DNA of 64,000 nt, from positions 225,595-289,594 of the forward strand of contig JACKKB010000005.1 of NCBI GenBank assembly GCA_020637635.1, written 5' to 3'. The notes under the pieces were generated by a model. That model was not told where the DNA came from. It saw only the letters and a program-made list of their open reading frames with translations, and did not search any database. Both the position numbers and the translations under genes were made by a program. Position 1 is the stretch's first letter; each line of letters begins with the position of its first letter. This stretch comes from Albidovulum sp. (GTDB lineage Bacteria > Pseudomonadota > Alphaproteobacteria > Rhodobacterales > Rhodobacteraceae). Of the stretch, positions 35,779 to 43,621 are shown one piece after another.

Positions 35779-35805
35779 GTGTCGTGCCCCGGGGCGCGCC
35801 CTCGG

Positions 35806-36714
35806 TCAGGCGCCGCGGGTCTTGGCGACCTCGGCGGCGAAGTCCTCTTCCTTCTTCTCGATACCTTCGCCGACCATCACGCGGGCGTAGCCGGTGATCT
35901 CGACGCCGGCCTCCCGGGCCGCCTGCTCCACCGTCAGGTCGGGGTTGATGACGAACTGCTGGCCAAGCAGCGTGTTCTCCGAGAGGAACTTCTTCATCCG
36001 GCCGGGGATGATGTTGTTATGGATCACCGCATCCGGCTTCGGCTTGGCCGAGGAGGCGTTCTCCTCGAGCGCCTTCTGGGTCTGCACGGCCAGCTCGCGT
36101 TCGACCACGGCCGCGTCGAGATGGGCTTCCGAGAGGGCCAGCGGCGCGGTCGCGGCGATGTGCATCGCGAACTGCCGGCCGATCGCCTCGGCCTTGTCCT
36201 TCGGCCCGTTCAGCGCCACGAGGACGCCGATCTTGCCCATGCCCTCGGCGGCGGAGGAGTGGACATAGGACACGACGGTATCGCCTTCGAGGACGTGCAT
36301 CCTGCGCAGCGTCATGTTCTCGCCGATCCGTGCGATGGCCTCGGTCAGGACCTCGTCGACGGGCTTGCCGTTGAGATGGGTGGCCCGCAGAACGTCGATC
36401 TCGTCGGCGGAGCTCAGCGCGACATCGGAAATCTCGCGCACCATCTTCTGGAAGTCCTCGTTCTTGGCGACGAAGTCGGTTTCCGAGTTGATCTCGATCG
36501 CGACGCCGCGGCCATCGCGAACGGCGACGCCGATCAGCCCCTCGGCGGCAACGCGGTCGGCCTTCTTGGCGGCCTTGGCGAGCCCCTTGGTGCGCAGCCA
36601 GTCGACCGCGGCCTCCATGTCGCCGTTCGTCTCGGTCAGCGCCTTCTTGGCGTCCATCATGCCCGCGCCGGTGCTCTCGCGCAGTTCCTTGACCATTTGT
36701 GCGGTGATCGCCAT
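35806..36714 (-). CDS. tsf: Translation elongation factor Ts
   Basis: 302 aa. Guanine-nucleotide exchange factor for EF-Tu. N-terminal UBA-like domain MAITAQMVKELRESTGAGMMDAKKAL, then the TDFVAKN motif and the dimer/core domains (SSADEIDVL, GKIGVLVAL, MHIAA). GAAGGAG precedes ATG 36714. Second gene of rpsB-tsf, 102 bp after rpsB. Confidence 0.98.
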   Translation of the reverse strand: MAITAQMVKELRESTGAGMMDAKKALTETNGDMEAAVDWLRTKGLAKAAKKADRVAAEGLIGVAVRDGRGVAIEINSETDFVAKNEDFQKMVREISDVALSSADEIDVLRATHLNGKPVDEVLTEAIARIGENMTLRRMHVLEGDTVVSYVHSSAAEGMGKIGVLVALNGPKDKAEAIGRQFAMHIAATAPLALSEAHLDAAVVERELAVQTQKALEENASSAKPKPDAVIHNNIIPGRMKKFLSENTLLGQQFVINPDLTVEQAAREAGVEITGYARVMVGEGIEKKEEDFAAEVAKTRGA

Positions 36715-36816
36715 CGCGGCTCTCCTTCAGATCGCTGGGTCAGGCGGGGGAGATCCCCGCCCGAAGACAGTGCCGTGACGGAGCGCCGCAAGCGCCCCGC
36801 CCCGCCGGAAACGGGT

Positions 36817-37587
36817 TCAGGCCCCGGCCGATTCCTCGGCCACCGCCTCTTCGGCCGGCGCCTCGGCAAGCGCGCCGAGATCGACGCCGGCGGCGCCCAT
36901 CTGCGCCGACATGCCGTCAAGCGCGGCGCGGCTGACGAGATCGCAGTAAAGCGCAATCGCGCGCGCGGCGTCGTCGTTGCCGGGGATCACGTAGTCGACG
37001 CCCGAGGGCGAGCAGTTGGTATCGACGACCGCGACGACCGGGATGCCGAGTTTCTTCGCCTCGAGGATGGCAAGGTCTTCCTTGTTCACGTCGATGATGA
37101 AGAGAAGGTCCGGCAGGCCGCCCATCTCGCGGATGCCGCCGAGCGAGGCCTGAAGCTTGGCCTGTTCGCGCTCCATCCCGAGCCGTTCCTTCTTGGTCAG
37201 CCCCTCGCCGCCCGAGGCCATGACCTCGTCGATCTGCTTGAGGCGCTGGATCGATTGCGAGACGGTCTTCCAGTTGGTCAGCGTGCCGCCGAGCCAGCGG
37301 TGGTTCATGTAGTACTGCGCCGATTTCTCGGCGGCCTCGGCGACGGGCTTCTGGGCCTGGCGCTTGGTGCCGACGAAGAGGATGCGGCCGCCCCGCGCGA
37401 CGGTCTCGCGGATGACGTTCAGCGCCGCGTCGAGCATCGGCACGGTCTGCGTGAGGTCGATGATGTGGATGCCGTTACGGTCGCCGTAGATGAACTCCGC
37501 CATGCGCGGGTTCCAGCGCTGGGTCTGGTGGCCGTAGTGAACGCCAGCTTCCAAGAGCTGACGCATGGAGAATTCGGGGAGCGCCAT
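36817..37587 (-). CDS. rpsB: 30S ribosomal protein S2
   Basis: 256 aa from ATG 37587 (MALPEFSMRQLLEAG); the earlier ATG at 37593 lies too close to the AAGG site. Full S2 signature: AGVHYGHQTQRWNPRM, FVGTKRQAQ, MNHRWLGGTLTNWKT and GIPVVAVVDTNCSP. The Ala/Glu-rich C-terminal extension (~225-256) is common in alphaproteobacteria. Needed for S1 docking on the 30S subunit. Confidence 0.98.
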   Translation of the reverse strand: MALPEFSMRQLLEAGVHYGHQTQRWNPRMAEFIYGDRNGIHIIDLTQTVPMLDAALNVIRETVARGGRILFVGTKRQAQKPVAEAAEKSAQYYMNHRWLGGTLTNWKTVSQSIQRLKQIDEVMASGGEGLTKKERLGMEREQAKLQASLGGIREMGGLPDLLFIIDVNKEDLAILEAKKLGIPVVAVVDTNCSPSGVDYVIPGNDDAARAIALYCDLVSRAALDGMSAQMGAAGVDLGALAEAPAEEAVAEESAGA

Positions 37588-37701
37588 GTCCATTTCCTTT
37601 CCGGTTTGCGCCTCGGCGAAGCCATGAGGGGTTGCCCCCAACCGGCGGACCGGACGGGATGTCTCCCCGAACGGCCCAAGCTTCGCCTGTGAAGTGGCGC
37701 G

Positions 37702-37730
37702 CATATAGGACGGATCGGGCGGCCGCGCAA
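37702..37730 (-). promoter_or_regulatory. Likely rpsB-tsf promoter
   Basis: On the minus strand: -35 TTGCGC (37730-37725), 17-bp spacer, -10 TATATG (37707-37702). Transcription would start near 37695, giving a ~108-nt leader before rpsB. Best sigma70-like match in this gap. Confidence 0.6.
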
Positions 37731-37737
37731 GCCCCCC

Positions 37738-37776
37738 CCGGCAGGCGCCCCGGGCGGCAACCGGGGCGCCTGCCGG
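37738..37776 (-). terminator. Perfect 16-bp hairpin between DUF2461 and rpsB
   Basis: CCGGCAGGCGCCCCGG (37738-37753) pairs exactly with 37761-37776 around a 7-nt loop; a second stem CCGGAGG/CCTCCGG partly overlaps at 37773-37795. It lies 101 bp past the DUF2461 stop and just before the rpsB promoter on the minus strand, so it most likely ends the upstream transcript. No U-run. Confidence 0.6.
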
Positions 37777-37876
37777 AGGGCGCGGATGCCTCCGGCGGGG
37801 GTATTTGGCAACGAAGAAGCGGCCGGGTGAGGCGGCTGGCGGGGCCGGTTGGCGGGGACGGTTGGCGGGAGGGCGC

Positions 37877-38557
37877 TCAGAGCGCGTCGAGCCAGGAGAC
37901 GAGCGGCATCAGCCGCGCGCAGCGGTCGAGAACCTCGTCCACCGCCTCCGGCCCCTCGATCCAGCGCGGCATCATCTGACCGTCCATGGTGCGCAGCACA
38001 AGTCCCTTGTAGCGCAGAAGGAAGTCCCAGTCCGGCGTGCCGGCATGGCCCTTCGGCACCGTCTTCAGATGCGGTTCGTCGAGATAGCAGCCGATGCCGC
38101 GCCCGGCCTCGATCGCTGCGAGAAGCCGGTCGCGTTCCGCCGGATCGGCGAGGCGCGCGCGGTAGCGCGCGAGCAGGTCGCCCTCGAAAGCCCAGCGGCC
38201 GGCGCCGTAGCCGATGCCGTCGGCCCGCAGCACGAAGTGGAACCCCGCGCCGCGGTTCGGATGTGCGCCGGGCCAGAAGATCAGGTGAAGTTGCGGATCG
38301 TAGGGGGTCTTGTCGAGTGCGAAGCGGGTGTCGCGATTGATCCGCCGGAGCGAGCCGTTCAGGCGGGGTTCGGCCTTCATCGCCGGGGTCATCGCCGCCA
38401 TGCCGGGCCCGAGCGCCTCGACGAAGGCCAGGCCGGGTTCGCGCCAGAAACGCTCGTAGCGCGCGCGGTTGGCCTCGAACCAGCTGCGGCGGTTGTTCTG
38501 CGCGAGTTCGTCGAGAAAGGCGAAGGTCTCCTGGGGAAAGCCCGCGAAGAGTGCCAT
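37877..38557 (-). CDS. DUF2461 (TIGR02453) family protein
   Basis: 226 aa from ATG 38557, with AAGGAG 7 nt upstream. Family pattern: GFPQETFAFLDELAQNNRRSWF at the start, RINRDTRFALDKTPYDPQLHLIFWPG in the middle, and a C-terminal VPKGHAGTPDW / YKGLVL segment. Cytosolic, function unknown; no catalytic motif is established for the family. Upstream of rpsB on the same strand but separated by a strong hairpin. Confidence 0.9.
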   Translation of the reverse strand: MALFAGFPQETFAFLDELAQNNRRSWFEANRARYERFWREPGLAFVEALGPGMAAMTPAMKAEPRLNGSLRRINRDTRFALDKTPYDPQLHLIFWPGAHPNRGAGFHFVLRADGIGYGAGRWAFEGDLLARYRARLADPAERDRLLAAIEAGRGIGCYLDEPHLKTVPKGHAGTPDWDFLLRYKGLVLRTMDGQMMPRWIEGPEAVDEVLDRCARLMPLVSWLDAL

Positions 38558-38718
38558 GGTCATGCTCCTTGCCGACATTGGCCGGTGGCAGGATCATAGC
38601 AGCGAAGCGCGCGGGGACCAAATCGTGCGTCGTCTCGTGTCGTCGCGGCGGGACGCAGCCGTTTCCGGCGCCTCGGCGCCCCCCCAGGGGCGCAATCGCT
38701 GCGAGGAGCCCGGGCGCC

Positions 38719-38814
38719 GTATGCCTTGCCGTGTGCCTTGCCGTATGCCTTGCCGTATGCCTCGCCGTGTGCCTCGCCGTGTGCCTTGCCGTCCGCTTCG
38801 CCGTCCGCGCTTGC
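38719..38814. repeat. 12-bp tandem repeat, eight units, upstream of psuK
   Basis: Eight consecutive 12-bp units, consensus GT[AG]TGCCT[TC]GCC, the last two degenerating to GTCCGC. They end 33 bp before the psuK start codon. In one frame the repeat extends the psuK reading frame as an Arg/Pro/Cys-rich stretch (MPCRVPCRMPCR), which I regard as non-coding. Confidence 0.9.
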
Positions 38815-38846
38815 GAAGCGCGGCAATTGTCGGCAAGAGGGATCTC

Positions 38847-39740
38847 GTGAACGCGGCACCCGACATCCTCTGCATCGGTTCGGTCCTCTGGGACATCATC
38901 GGCCGCGCGCCCACCCACATGGCTGCCGGGGCCGACGTGCCGGGGCGGATCACCCGCCTGCCCGGCGGGGTCGCCATGAACCTGGCCGCGACCTTCGCGC
39001 GCTTCGGCCTCACGGCCGCGGTGCTGAGCGCCGTCGGTCGCGACGGCGAGGGCGACGAACTGGTCGCCGCCTGCGCCCGGCGCGGCATCGACACGCGCCA
39101 TCTCTACCGTTCGGACGACCTGCCGACCGACCGCTACATGGCCGTCGAGGGGGCAAACGGGCTGATCGCCGCGGTCGCCGATGCCCATTCCCTCGAGGCG
39201 GCCGGCGCCAAGATCCTGCGCCCGCTCGAGGATGGCCGCCTTGGCAGCGCGGACGCGCCCTGGGCCGGGCTCATCGCGCTCGACGGCAACCTGACGCAGG
39301 AGCTCCTGGCCGATGTCGCCGGCTCTGCCGCCTTCCGTGCCGCCGACCTTCGCGTGGCCCCGGCCAGCCCCGGCAAGGCCGAGCGGCTCCTGCCGCTCCT
39401 GCCGCGCGCGCGGGTCACGCTTTACGTCAATCTCGAAGAGGCCGGTCTCATCTGCCAGCGCCGCTTCGCTGGCGCGGCCGAAGCGGCGGCGGGGCTCGTG
39501 GCGCGCGGCGCCGCGCGCGTCCTGGTGACCGACGGCGGGCGGCCCTGCGCCGAGGCGACGCATCAGCGGCTGCTGGAGAGCTGCCCGCCACCGGTGCTCG
39601 TCACCCGGGTGACCGGCGCCGGCGATACGTTCATGGCCGCCCATATCGTGGCCGAGCGTGCCGGAAAGGATCCCGCCGCCGCGCTCGAGGCCGCGCTGGC
39701 GGCGGCGGCGGACTATGTCTCGGGTGGCGCCGGCGGCTAG
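38847..39740 (+). CDS. psuK: PfkB-family pseudouridine kinase
   Basis: 297 aa from GTG 38847, with AGAGG 6 nt upstream. Phosphorylates pseudouridine for breakdown by PsuG. PfkB motifs: ILCIGSVLWDIIG at the start, LPGGVAMNLAATFARFG (substrate Gly-Gly), VNLEEAGLI and VTGAGDTFMAAH (anion hole and catalytic Asp). The functional call depends on psuG lying 940 bp downstream on the same strand. Its stop overlaps the stop of the YqjE-like gene on the other strand. Confidence 0.85.
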   Translation: MNAAPDILCIGSVLWDIIGRAPTHMAAGADVPGRITRLPGGVAMNLAATFARFGLTAAVLSAVGRDGEGDELVAACARRGIDTRHLYRSDDLPTDRYMAVEGANGLIAAVADAHSLEAAGAKILRPLEDGRLGSADAPWAGLIALDGNLTQELLADVAGSAAFRAADLRVAPASPGKAERLLPLLPRARVTLYVNLEEAGLICQRRFAGAAEAAAGLVARGAARVLVTDGGRPCAEATHQRLLESCPPPVLVTRVTGAGDTFMAAHIVAERAGKDPAAALEAALAAAADYVSGGAGG

Positions 39741-40258
39741 GCCGCGCCGCCTGCCCTGCCGCCCGGCCTCCTGTCGCCCGGCCTCCTGTCGCCCGGCCCC
39801 TTTTCACCCGGCCCCTTTTCACCTGGCCCCTTTTCACCCGGCCCGCCGTCTTCGCCCTCTTCCTGCGCTCGGCTTCCTGCGAGCACCAGCGCCAGCGCCG
39901 CAAGCCCGAGGACGAGCGCGCCCTTGCCGCCGAGCCCCGGCAATGCGGCCAGTGCCGCGGCCCTCAGCATCCCCGCCTGCCGGGCGGCCGCGGCGCGGCG
40001 GCGATGCGCGCGCGCCTCCAGTTGCAGCGCCACGATGAGGCCGAGGCAAAGAAGGAGACCGAACCCGAGCGCTAGCGCGAGCGCCGTGACCGCCCCGAAC
40101 CGGAGCGCGAGCAGGGTGATGGCGAGCGCCACGGCGACGAGCAGCGAGAGCGCCGCGGCAACGACAAGCGCGACCAGGAGCCAGGCACGACGCCCGGCAT
40201 GGCGCCGCCAGAGCTCGATCTCCTCGGCCGCACCGAGGCTGAGAAGACGCCAGAGCAA
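39737..40258 (-). CDS. YqjE/phage-holin-like small membrane protein
   Basis: 173 aa if started at TTG 40258, which has GAGGGGG 6 nt upstream and lies 10 bp after the YqjD-like gene. Two long hydrophobic helices (about 25-48 and 52-75) and a third near 120-140 follow an amphipathic start (LWRLLSLGAAEEIELW). The tail is a five-residue repeat: three copies of GPGEK, then two of GPGDRRP type. This matches the holin_3_6/YqjE-like proteins that pair with YqjD/ElaB. Start uncertain. Confidence 0.65.
   Translation of the reverse strand: MLWRLLSLGAAEEIELWRRHAGRRAWLLVALVVAAALSLLVAVALAITLLALRFGAVTALALALGFGLLLCLGLIVALQLEARAHRRRAAAARQAGMLRAAALAALPGLGGKGALVLGLAALALVLAGSRAQEEGEDGGPGEKGPGEKGPGEKGPGDRRPGDRRPGGRAGGAA
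39765..39848. repeat. 15-bp repeats in the 3' end of the YqjE-like gene
   Basis: Units of CCCGGCCTCCTGTCG (two) and CCCGGCCCCTTTTCA (three, one with T for C) in tandem. They encode the GPGDR/GPGEK repeats at the C-terminus of the minus-strand membrane protein. Confidence 0.8.
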
Positions 40259-40268
40259 GCGATCCCCC

Positions 40269-40547
40269 TCAGCGCCGCAGCACGAAGCCGAGCGCGAGCC
40301 CGGCCAGCGCGGCGAGGCCGAGGCTGCGCCAGGGGCGCGCGCGGGCTTCCCGGGCGATGCCGGCGCCGAAGGCCTCGACCGACGCCGCACCCTCGCCAAG
40401 CTCGGCCACGGCCGCGGCGCGGGCCTCCTCGACCCCCGCCCGGCCGATCCGCTTCAGCGTCCCCGCCAGCGCCTCGATCTCCGCACGCAGTGCTTCGATC
40501 TCGGCCCCGAGTTCGATTTCCGTCTGCGCTTCGCCTTTCTTGGTCAT
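40269..40547 (-). CDS. ElaB/YqjD/DUF883-family membrane-anchored protein
   Basis: 92 aa. Long amphipathic, probably coiled-coil helix (~8-65) followed by one C-terminal membrane helix (~72-90, RPWRSLGLAALAGLALGFVLRR). This ARPWRSLGLAALAGLALGFVL ending is typical of YqjD/ElaB, tail-anchored proteins that bind ribosomes and respond to stress in E. coli. ATG 40547 with GGAGG 5 nt upstream. Operon with the YqjE-like gene, inserted between psuK and psuG. Confidence 0.88.
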   Translation of the reverse strand: MTKKGEAQTEIELGAEIEALRAEIEALAGTLKRIGRAGVEEARAAAVAELGEGAASVEAFGAGIAREARARPWRSLGLAALAGLALGFVLRR

Positions 40548-40682
40548 GTTCACCTCCGCGTTTGATCCTCCTTAGATAGTCACCTCGCGCCCGCGCATGG
40601 AAGGGGCGGCGGGAAATCGCCGATACCCCATTGCGCCACCCCCCGCGACTGGACTAGGCCGGACGAAAGGCACGGAGGCATG

Positions 40683-41606
40683 ATGGAACCGGTATTCTCT
40701 CCCGAAGTGGCGCAGGCGCGGGCCGATGCCGCGCCCATCGTTGCGCTCGAATCGACAATCATCACGCATGGCATGCCTTTCCCCCAGAACCTGGAAACGG
40801 CCGAGCGCGTCGAGGCCGAGGTCCGCGCCGCCGGCGCCGTTCCCGCCACCATCGCGGTGATGGGCGGGCGTATCCACGTCGGGCTCGCGCCCGAGGCGCT
40901 CCGGACCCTCGCCCGCACCGAAAGCGCGGCCAAGCTCTCACGCGCCGATCTCGCGGCCTGCCTGGTCTCCGGTCGGACCGGCGCGACCACCGTCGCCGCG
41001 ACGATGATCTGCGCCCACCGTGCCGGCATCGAGGTCTTCGCCACCGGCGGCATCGGCGGCGTCCACCGCGGCGCGGAGACGAGCTTCGATGTCTCCGCCG
41101 ACCTGCGGGAACTGGCACTGAGCCCGGCCACCGTCGTCGCCGCCGGGGCCAAGGCGATCCTCGACCTGCCGAAGACGCTCGAAGTGCTGGAAACACTCGG
41201 CGTGCCGGTGATCGCCGTCGGCCAGGACGCCTTCCCCGCCTTCTGGTCGCGCGACTCCGGCCTCGCCGCGCCCCTGCGGATGGACAGCGCCGCCGAACTC
41301 GCCGCGGCGCACCGGATGCGCCGTGCGCTCGGCCTCGCCGGCGGTCAGCTTGTCGCCAACCCGATCCCCGCGGAAGCCGAGATCCCGCGGCAGGAGATCC
41401 TGCCCGCGATCGAGACGGCGCTGGCCGAGGCCGAGACCCTTGGCATCGCCGCCAAGGCGGTCACCCCGTTCCTGCTGCAACGGATCCATGAGATCACGGC
41501 AGGGCGCTCGCTTGCCGCCAATATCGCGCTCGTGCTCAACAACGCGCGCCTCGCCGCCGCCATCGCCGGCGAAATCGCCGCCCTGCCCGCCCGCCAGACG
41601 CGCTGA
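40683..41606 (+). CDS. psuG: Pseudouridine-5'-phosphate glycosidase
   Basis: 307 aa from ATG 40683 (ATG 40680 is too close to GGAGG). Splits pseudouridine-5'-phosphate into uracil and ribose-5-phosphate. Family motifs: IVALESTIITHGMP, GAVPATIAVMGGRIHVGL, KLSRADLA, TGATTVAATMICAHRAGI, FATGGIGGVHRGAE, GAKAILDLPKTLEVLETLGVPV and FPAFW. With psuK it forms a pseudouridine salvage pathway. Confidence 0.96.
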   Translation: MEPVFSPEVAQARADAAPIVALESTIITHGMPFPQNLETAERVEAEVRAAGAVPATIAVMGGRIHVGLAPEALRTLARTESAAKLSRADLAACLVSGRTGATTVAATMICAHRAGIEVFATGGIGGVHRGAETSFDVSADLRELALSPATVVAAGAKAILDLPKTLEVLETLGVPVIAVGQDAFPAFWSRDSGLAAPLRMDSAAELAAAHRMRRALGLAGGQLVANPIPAEAEIPRQEILPAIETALAEAETLGIAAKAVTPFLLQRIHEITAGRSLAANIALVLNNARLAAAIAGEIAALPARQTR

Positions 41607-41702
41607 TCCGGCCCCGGCCATTGCCGCGCCGCGAGCCAGCCCCTACATTCTGCCGTGCCGGCGGCAGGCGAGTGACGGGGGACGGACGATGGGTGGACGG
41701 CG

Positions 41703-42479
41703 ATGAGTTCCGAACGCGATGGCCAGGAGGCCACGCAACATCGTCGCCGGGGCCTTGTCGCGCGGCTTCGCGCGAATTTCCTCACCGGCCTCGTGGTCAT
41801 CTCGCCGATCGGGCTCACGCTCTGGCTGATCTGGACGGTGACCGGCTGGGTCGACGGCTGGGTGCTGCCCTGGGTGCCGGCGCGGTACCAGCCCGACCGG
41901 CTCCTCGAGACGCTCTTCGGCATCCATAGCCAGATCAACCTGCGCGGCGTCGGCGCCGTGCTCTTTCTCGTCTTCACGGTCTTCGTGGGCTGGGTCGCCA
42001 AGGGGCTCATGGGCCGCTCGCTCATCGCCTGGGGCGAAAGCCTCGTCGACCGGATGCCGGTGGTGCGCTCGATCTACAACGGCGTCAAACAGGTCGCCGA
42101 GACCGTGCTGTCGCAGACCGAGACCAAGTTCGACAAGTCCTGCCTGATCCAGTATCCGCGCCCCGGGATCTGGGCGATCGGCTTCGTCTCGACCCTGGCC
42201 AAGGGCGAGATCCTGGCCAAGCTGCCCGATGACGAGGTGCTGACGGTGTTCCTGCCGACCACGCCCAACCCGACCTCGGGCTTCCTGCTCTACGTTCCGA
42301 AGGGCGACGTGATCTTCCTCGACATGTCGGTCGAGGATGCGGCCAAGCTGGTGATCTCGGCCGGGCTCGTCTATCCGCCTGCGGTTCCCAAAACGGCCGC
42401 CCCGCCGCCGGCCGCGGCTGCCACCCTGCCGGCCGGCGAGGCGACGGCACGCTCCGACGCTCCCGCTACGGCGGGCTGA
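41703..42479 (+). CDS. DUF502 family inner-membrane protein
   Basis: 258 aa. Two membrane segments (about 23-47 and 80-102), with LTGLVVISPIGLTLWLIW at the first, then a soluble domain containing VRSIYNGVKQVAETVL and VFLPTTPNPTSGFLLYVPK, the DUF502 signature. Function unknown. The C-terminus is Ala/Pro-rich and overlaps the 3' end of the patatin gene by 14 bp on the opposite strand. Confidence 0.92.
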   Translation: MSSERDGQEATQHRRRGLVARLRANFLTGLVVISPIGLTLWLIWTVTGWVDGWVLPWVPARYQPDRLLETLFGIHSQINLRGVGAVLFLVFTVFVGWVAKGLMGRSLIAWGESLVDRMPVVRSIYNGVKQVAETVLSQTETKFDKSCLIQYPRPGIWAIGFVSTLAKGEILAKLPDDEVLTVFLPTTPNPTSGFLLYVPKGDVIFLDMSVEDAAKLVISAGLVYPPAVPKTAAPPPAAAATLPAGEATARSDAPATAG

Positions 42480-43518
42480 CGCCGTCGAACAGCGCGCCGA
42501 GGTTCACGCTCGCCTCGCGATTGAGCTTCTCGCCATGGCCTTCCAGGAACCGCCCCGCGGCATTGCGCCCGGCGGCGCGCAGCGCCCAGAGCAGGTCCGG
42601 CGCGGGCGCGAGCTTGCTTGAGGCGCCGAGCTCGGCCATGAACCGGTCGTCGGCGATGACATGAACCAGCACGTCCTTCATCGCCCCGGCCTCGATCCTG
42701 CCCTCGGCGATGAGCCTGCGCACGAAACGGATCGCCCGGAGTTCGCTCAGGAGCGAGGCGTTGAAGCTGATCTCGTTGATGCGGTCGAGGATCTCCTGTG
42801 CCAACCGCGGCACCTGGTCGCGGTAGAACGGGTTGATGCTCACCACGACGATGTCGGGCGGCAGGCCCGGGGCGTAGAGCGGGAAGAGCGCCGGGTTGCC
42901 GGTATAGCCGCCATCCCAGTAGGCCTCGACCTGGCCGCTGGCGGGGTCGGGGATCTCGATGGCCTGGAAGATCGTCGGCAGACAGGCCGAGGCAAGGATC
43001 GCCTCGGGCGTGATCTCGTCGCCGGAAAAGACCCGGATCCGCCCGGTGCGCACATTCGTCGCCGCGACAAAGAGCGCCGGACCGGCGTCGGAACAGACCC
43101 GGTCGAATTCGAAATGCCGCGCGACGCCGTCAAGCGGGTGCTGGTAGAAGACGCCGTAGTCATAGGGGCTGAACAGGCGGGAAAAGGTCTCGGCCGGAGA
43201 GAACGGCATGAACCGCTCGGTCATGCTCGTCCAGGCGGTCTGGAACGGCAGCATCGCCCGGAACCAGGCGCCAAGCCGCATGTCACCCACCGCCCCCACC
43301 CGCGACCAGAGCCAGTTCAGGGCCTCGCGCGCCCCCTCGCGCCCGCCGGCAATGAGCCCGGCCTTGAGCGCGGCCCCGTTCAGCGCCCCGGCCGAGGTGC
43401 CGGAAATGCCCGCGATCTCGATCGTCTCGTCCTCGAGAAGCCGGTCGAGCACGCCCCAGGTGAAGGCGCCATGCGCGCCGCCGCCCTGCAGGGCCAGGTT
43501 GATGCGCCGAACCGTCAT
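42466..43518 (-). CDS. Patatin-like phospholipase
   Basis: 350 aa from ATG 43518. Lipid acyl hydrolase with a Ser-Asp dyad: oxyanion loop QGGGAHGAF (11-19), nucleophile Ser42 in GISGTSAGALN, catalytic Asp in YWDGGYTGNP (~205). No signal peptide, so probably cytosolic or peripheral to the inner membrane; in this order relatives sit near PHB genes, and bdhA is indeed next upstream. GAGGAGGC precedes the start. Confidence 0.94.
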   Translation of the reverse strand: MTVRRINLALQGGGAHGAFTWGVLDRLLEDETIEIAGISGTSAGALNGAALKAGLIAGGREGAREALNWLWSRVGAVGDMRLGAWFRAMLPFQTAWTSMTERFMPFSPAETFSRLFSPYDYGVFYQHPLDGVARHFEFDRVCSDAGPALFVAATNVRTGRIRVFSGDEITPEAILASACLPTIFQAIEIPDPASGQVEAYWDGGYTGNPALFPLYAPGLPPDIVVVSINPFYRDQVPRLAQEILDRINEISFNASLLSELRAIRFVRRLIAEGRIEAGAMKDVLVHVIADDRFMAELGASSKLAPAPDLLWALRAAGRNAAGRFLEGHGEKLNREASVNLGALFDGVSPP

Positions 43519-43560
43519 CCGCGCCTCCTCGTCTTCGTTGGAAAATACCCCCGGGTGGGT

Positions 43561-43583
43561 CCGGGAGGGTGGAACCCTCCCGG
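43561..43583 (-). terminator. Hairpin downstream of bdhA
   Basis: Perfect 10-bp stem CCGGGAGGGT (43561-43570) with ACCCTCCCGG (43574-43583), 3-nt loop, 38 bp after the bdhA stop. A short T-run (TATTTT) occurs further on, so it is a plausible but not textbook terminator. Confidence 0.5.
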
Positions 43584-43621
43584 CGGGTTGCACCCCGGAT
43601 CCCGCCCCGGCGGATGCCGTC

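Larger units (their letters stand above)
35207..35805. other. 599-bp intergenic region downstream of the LuxR gene
   Basis: No protein gene could be supported. It holds an intrinsic-terminator-like hairpin on the plus strand (35562-35591) and a two-copy 31-bp repeat of hairpins (35717-35778) just beyond the tsf stop. Upstream of 35560 I saw no tRNA fold or strong promoter. Confidence 0.6.

Noticed and set aside
38719..38814. Possible CRISPR array
   Set aside because: Units are contiguous 12-mers without spacers, and no cas gene is present.
39737..40258. Prophage holin
   Set aside because: Although it has a holin-like membrane pattern, it is coupled to a YqjD/ElaB-type gene and no lysis or phage structural genes exist; it fits the chromosomal YqjE role.
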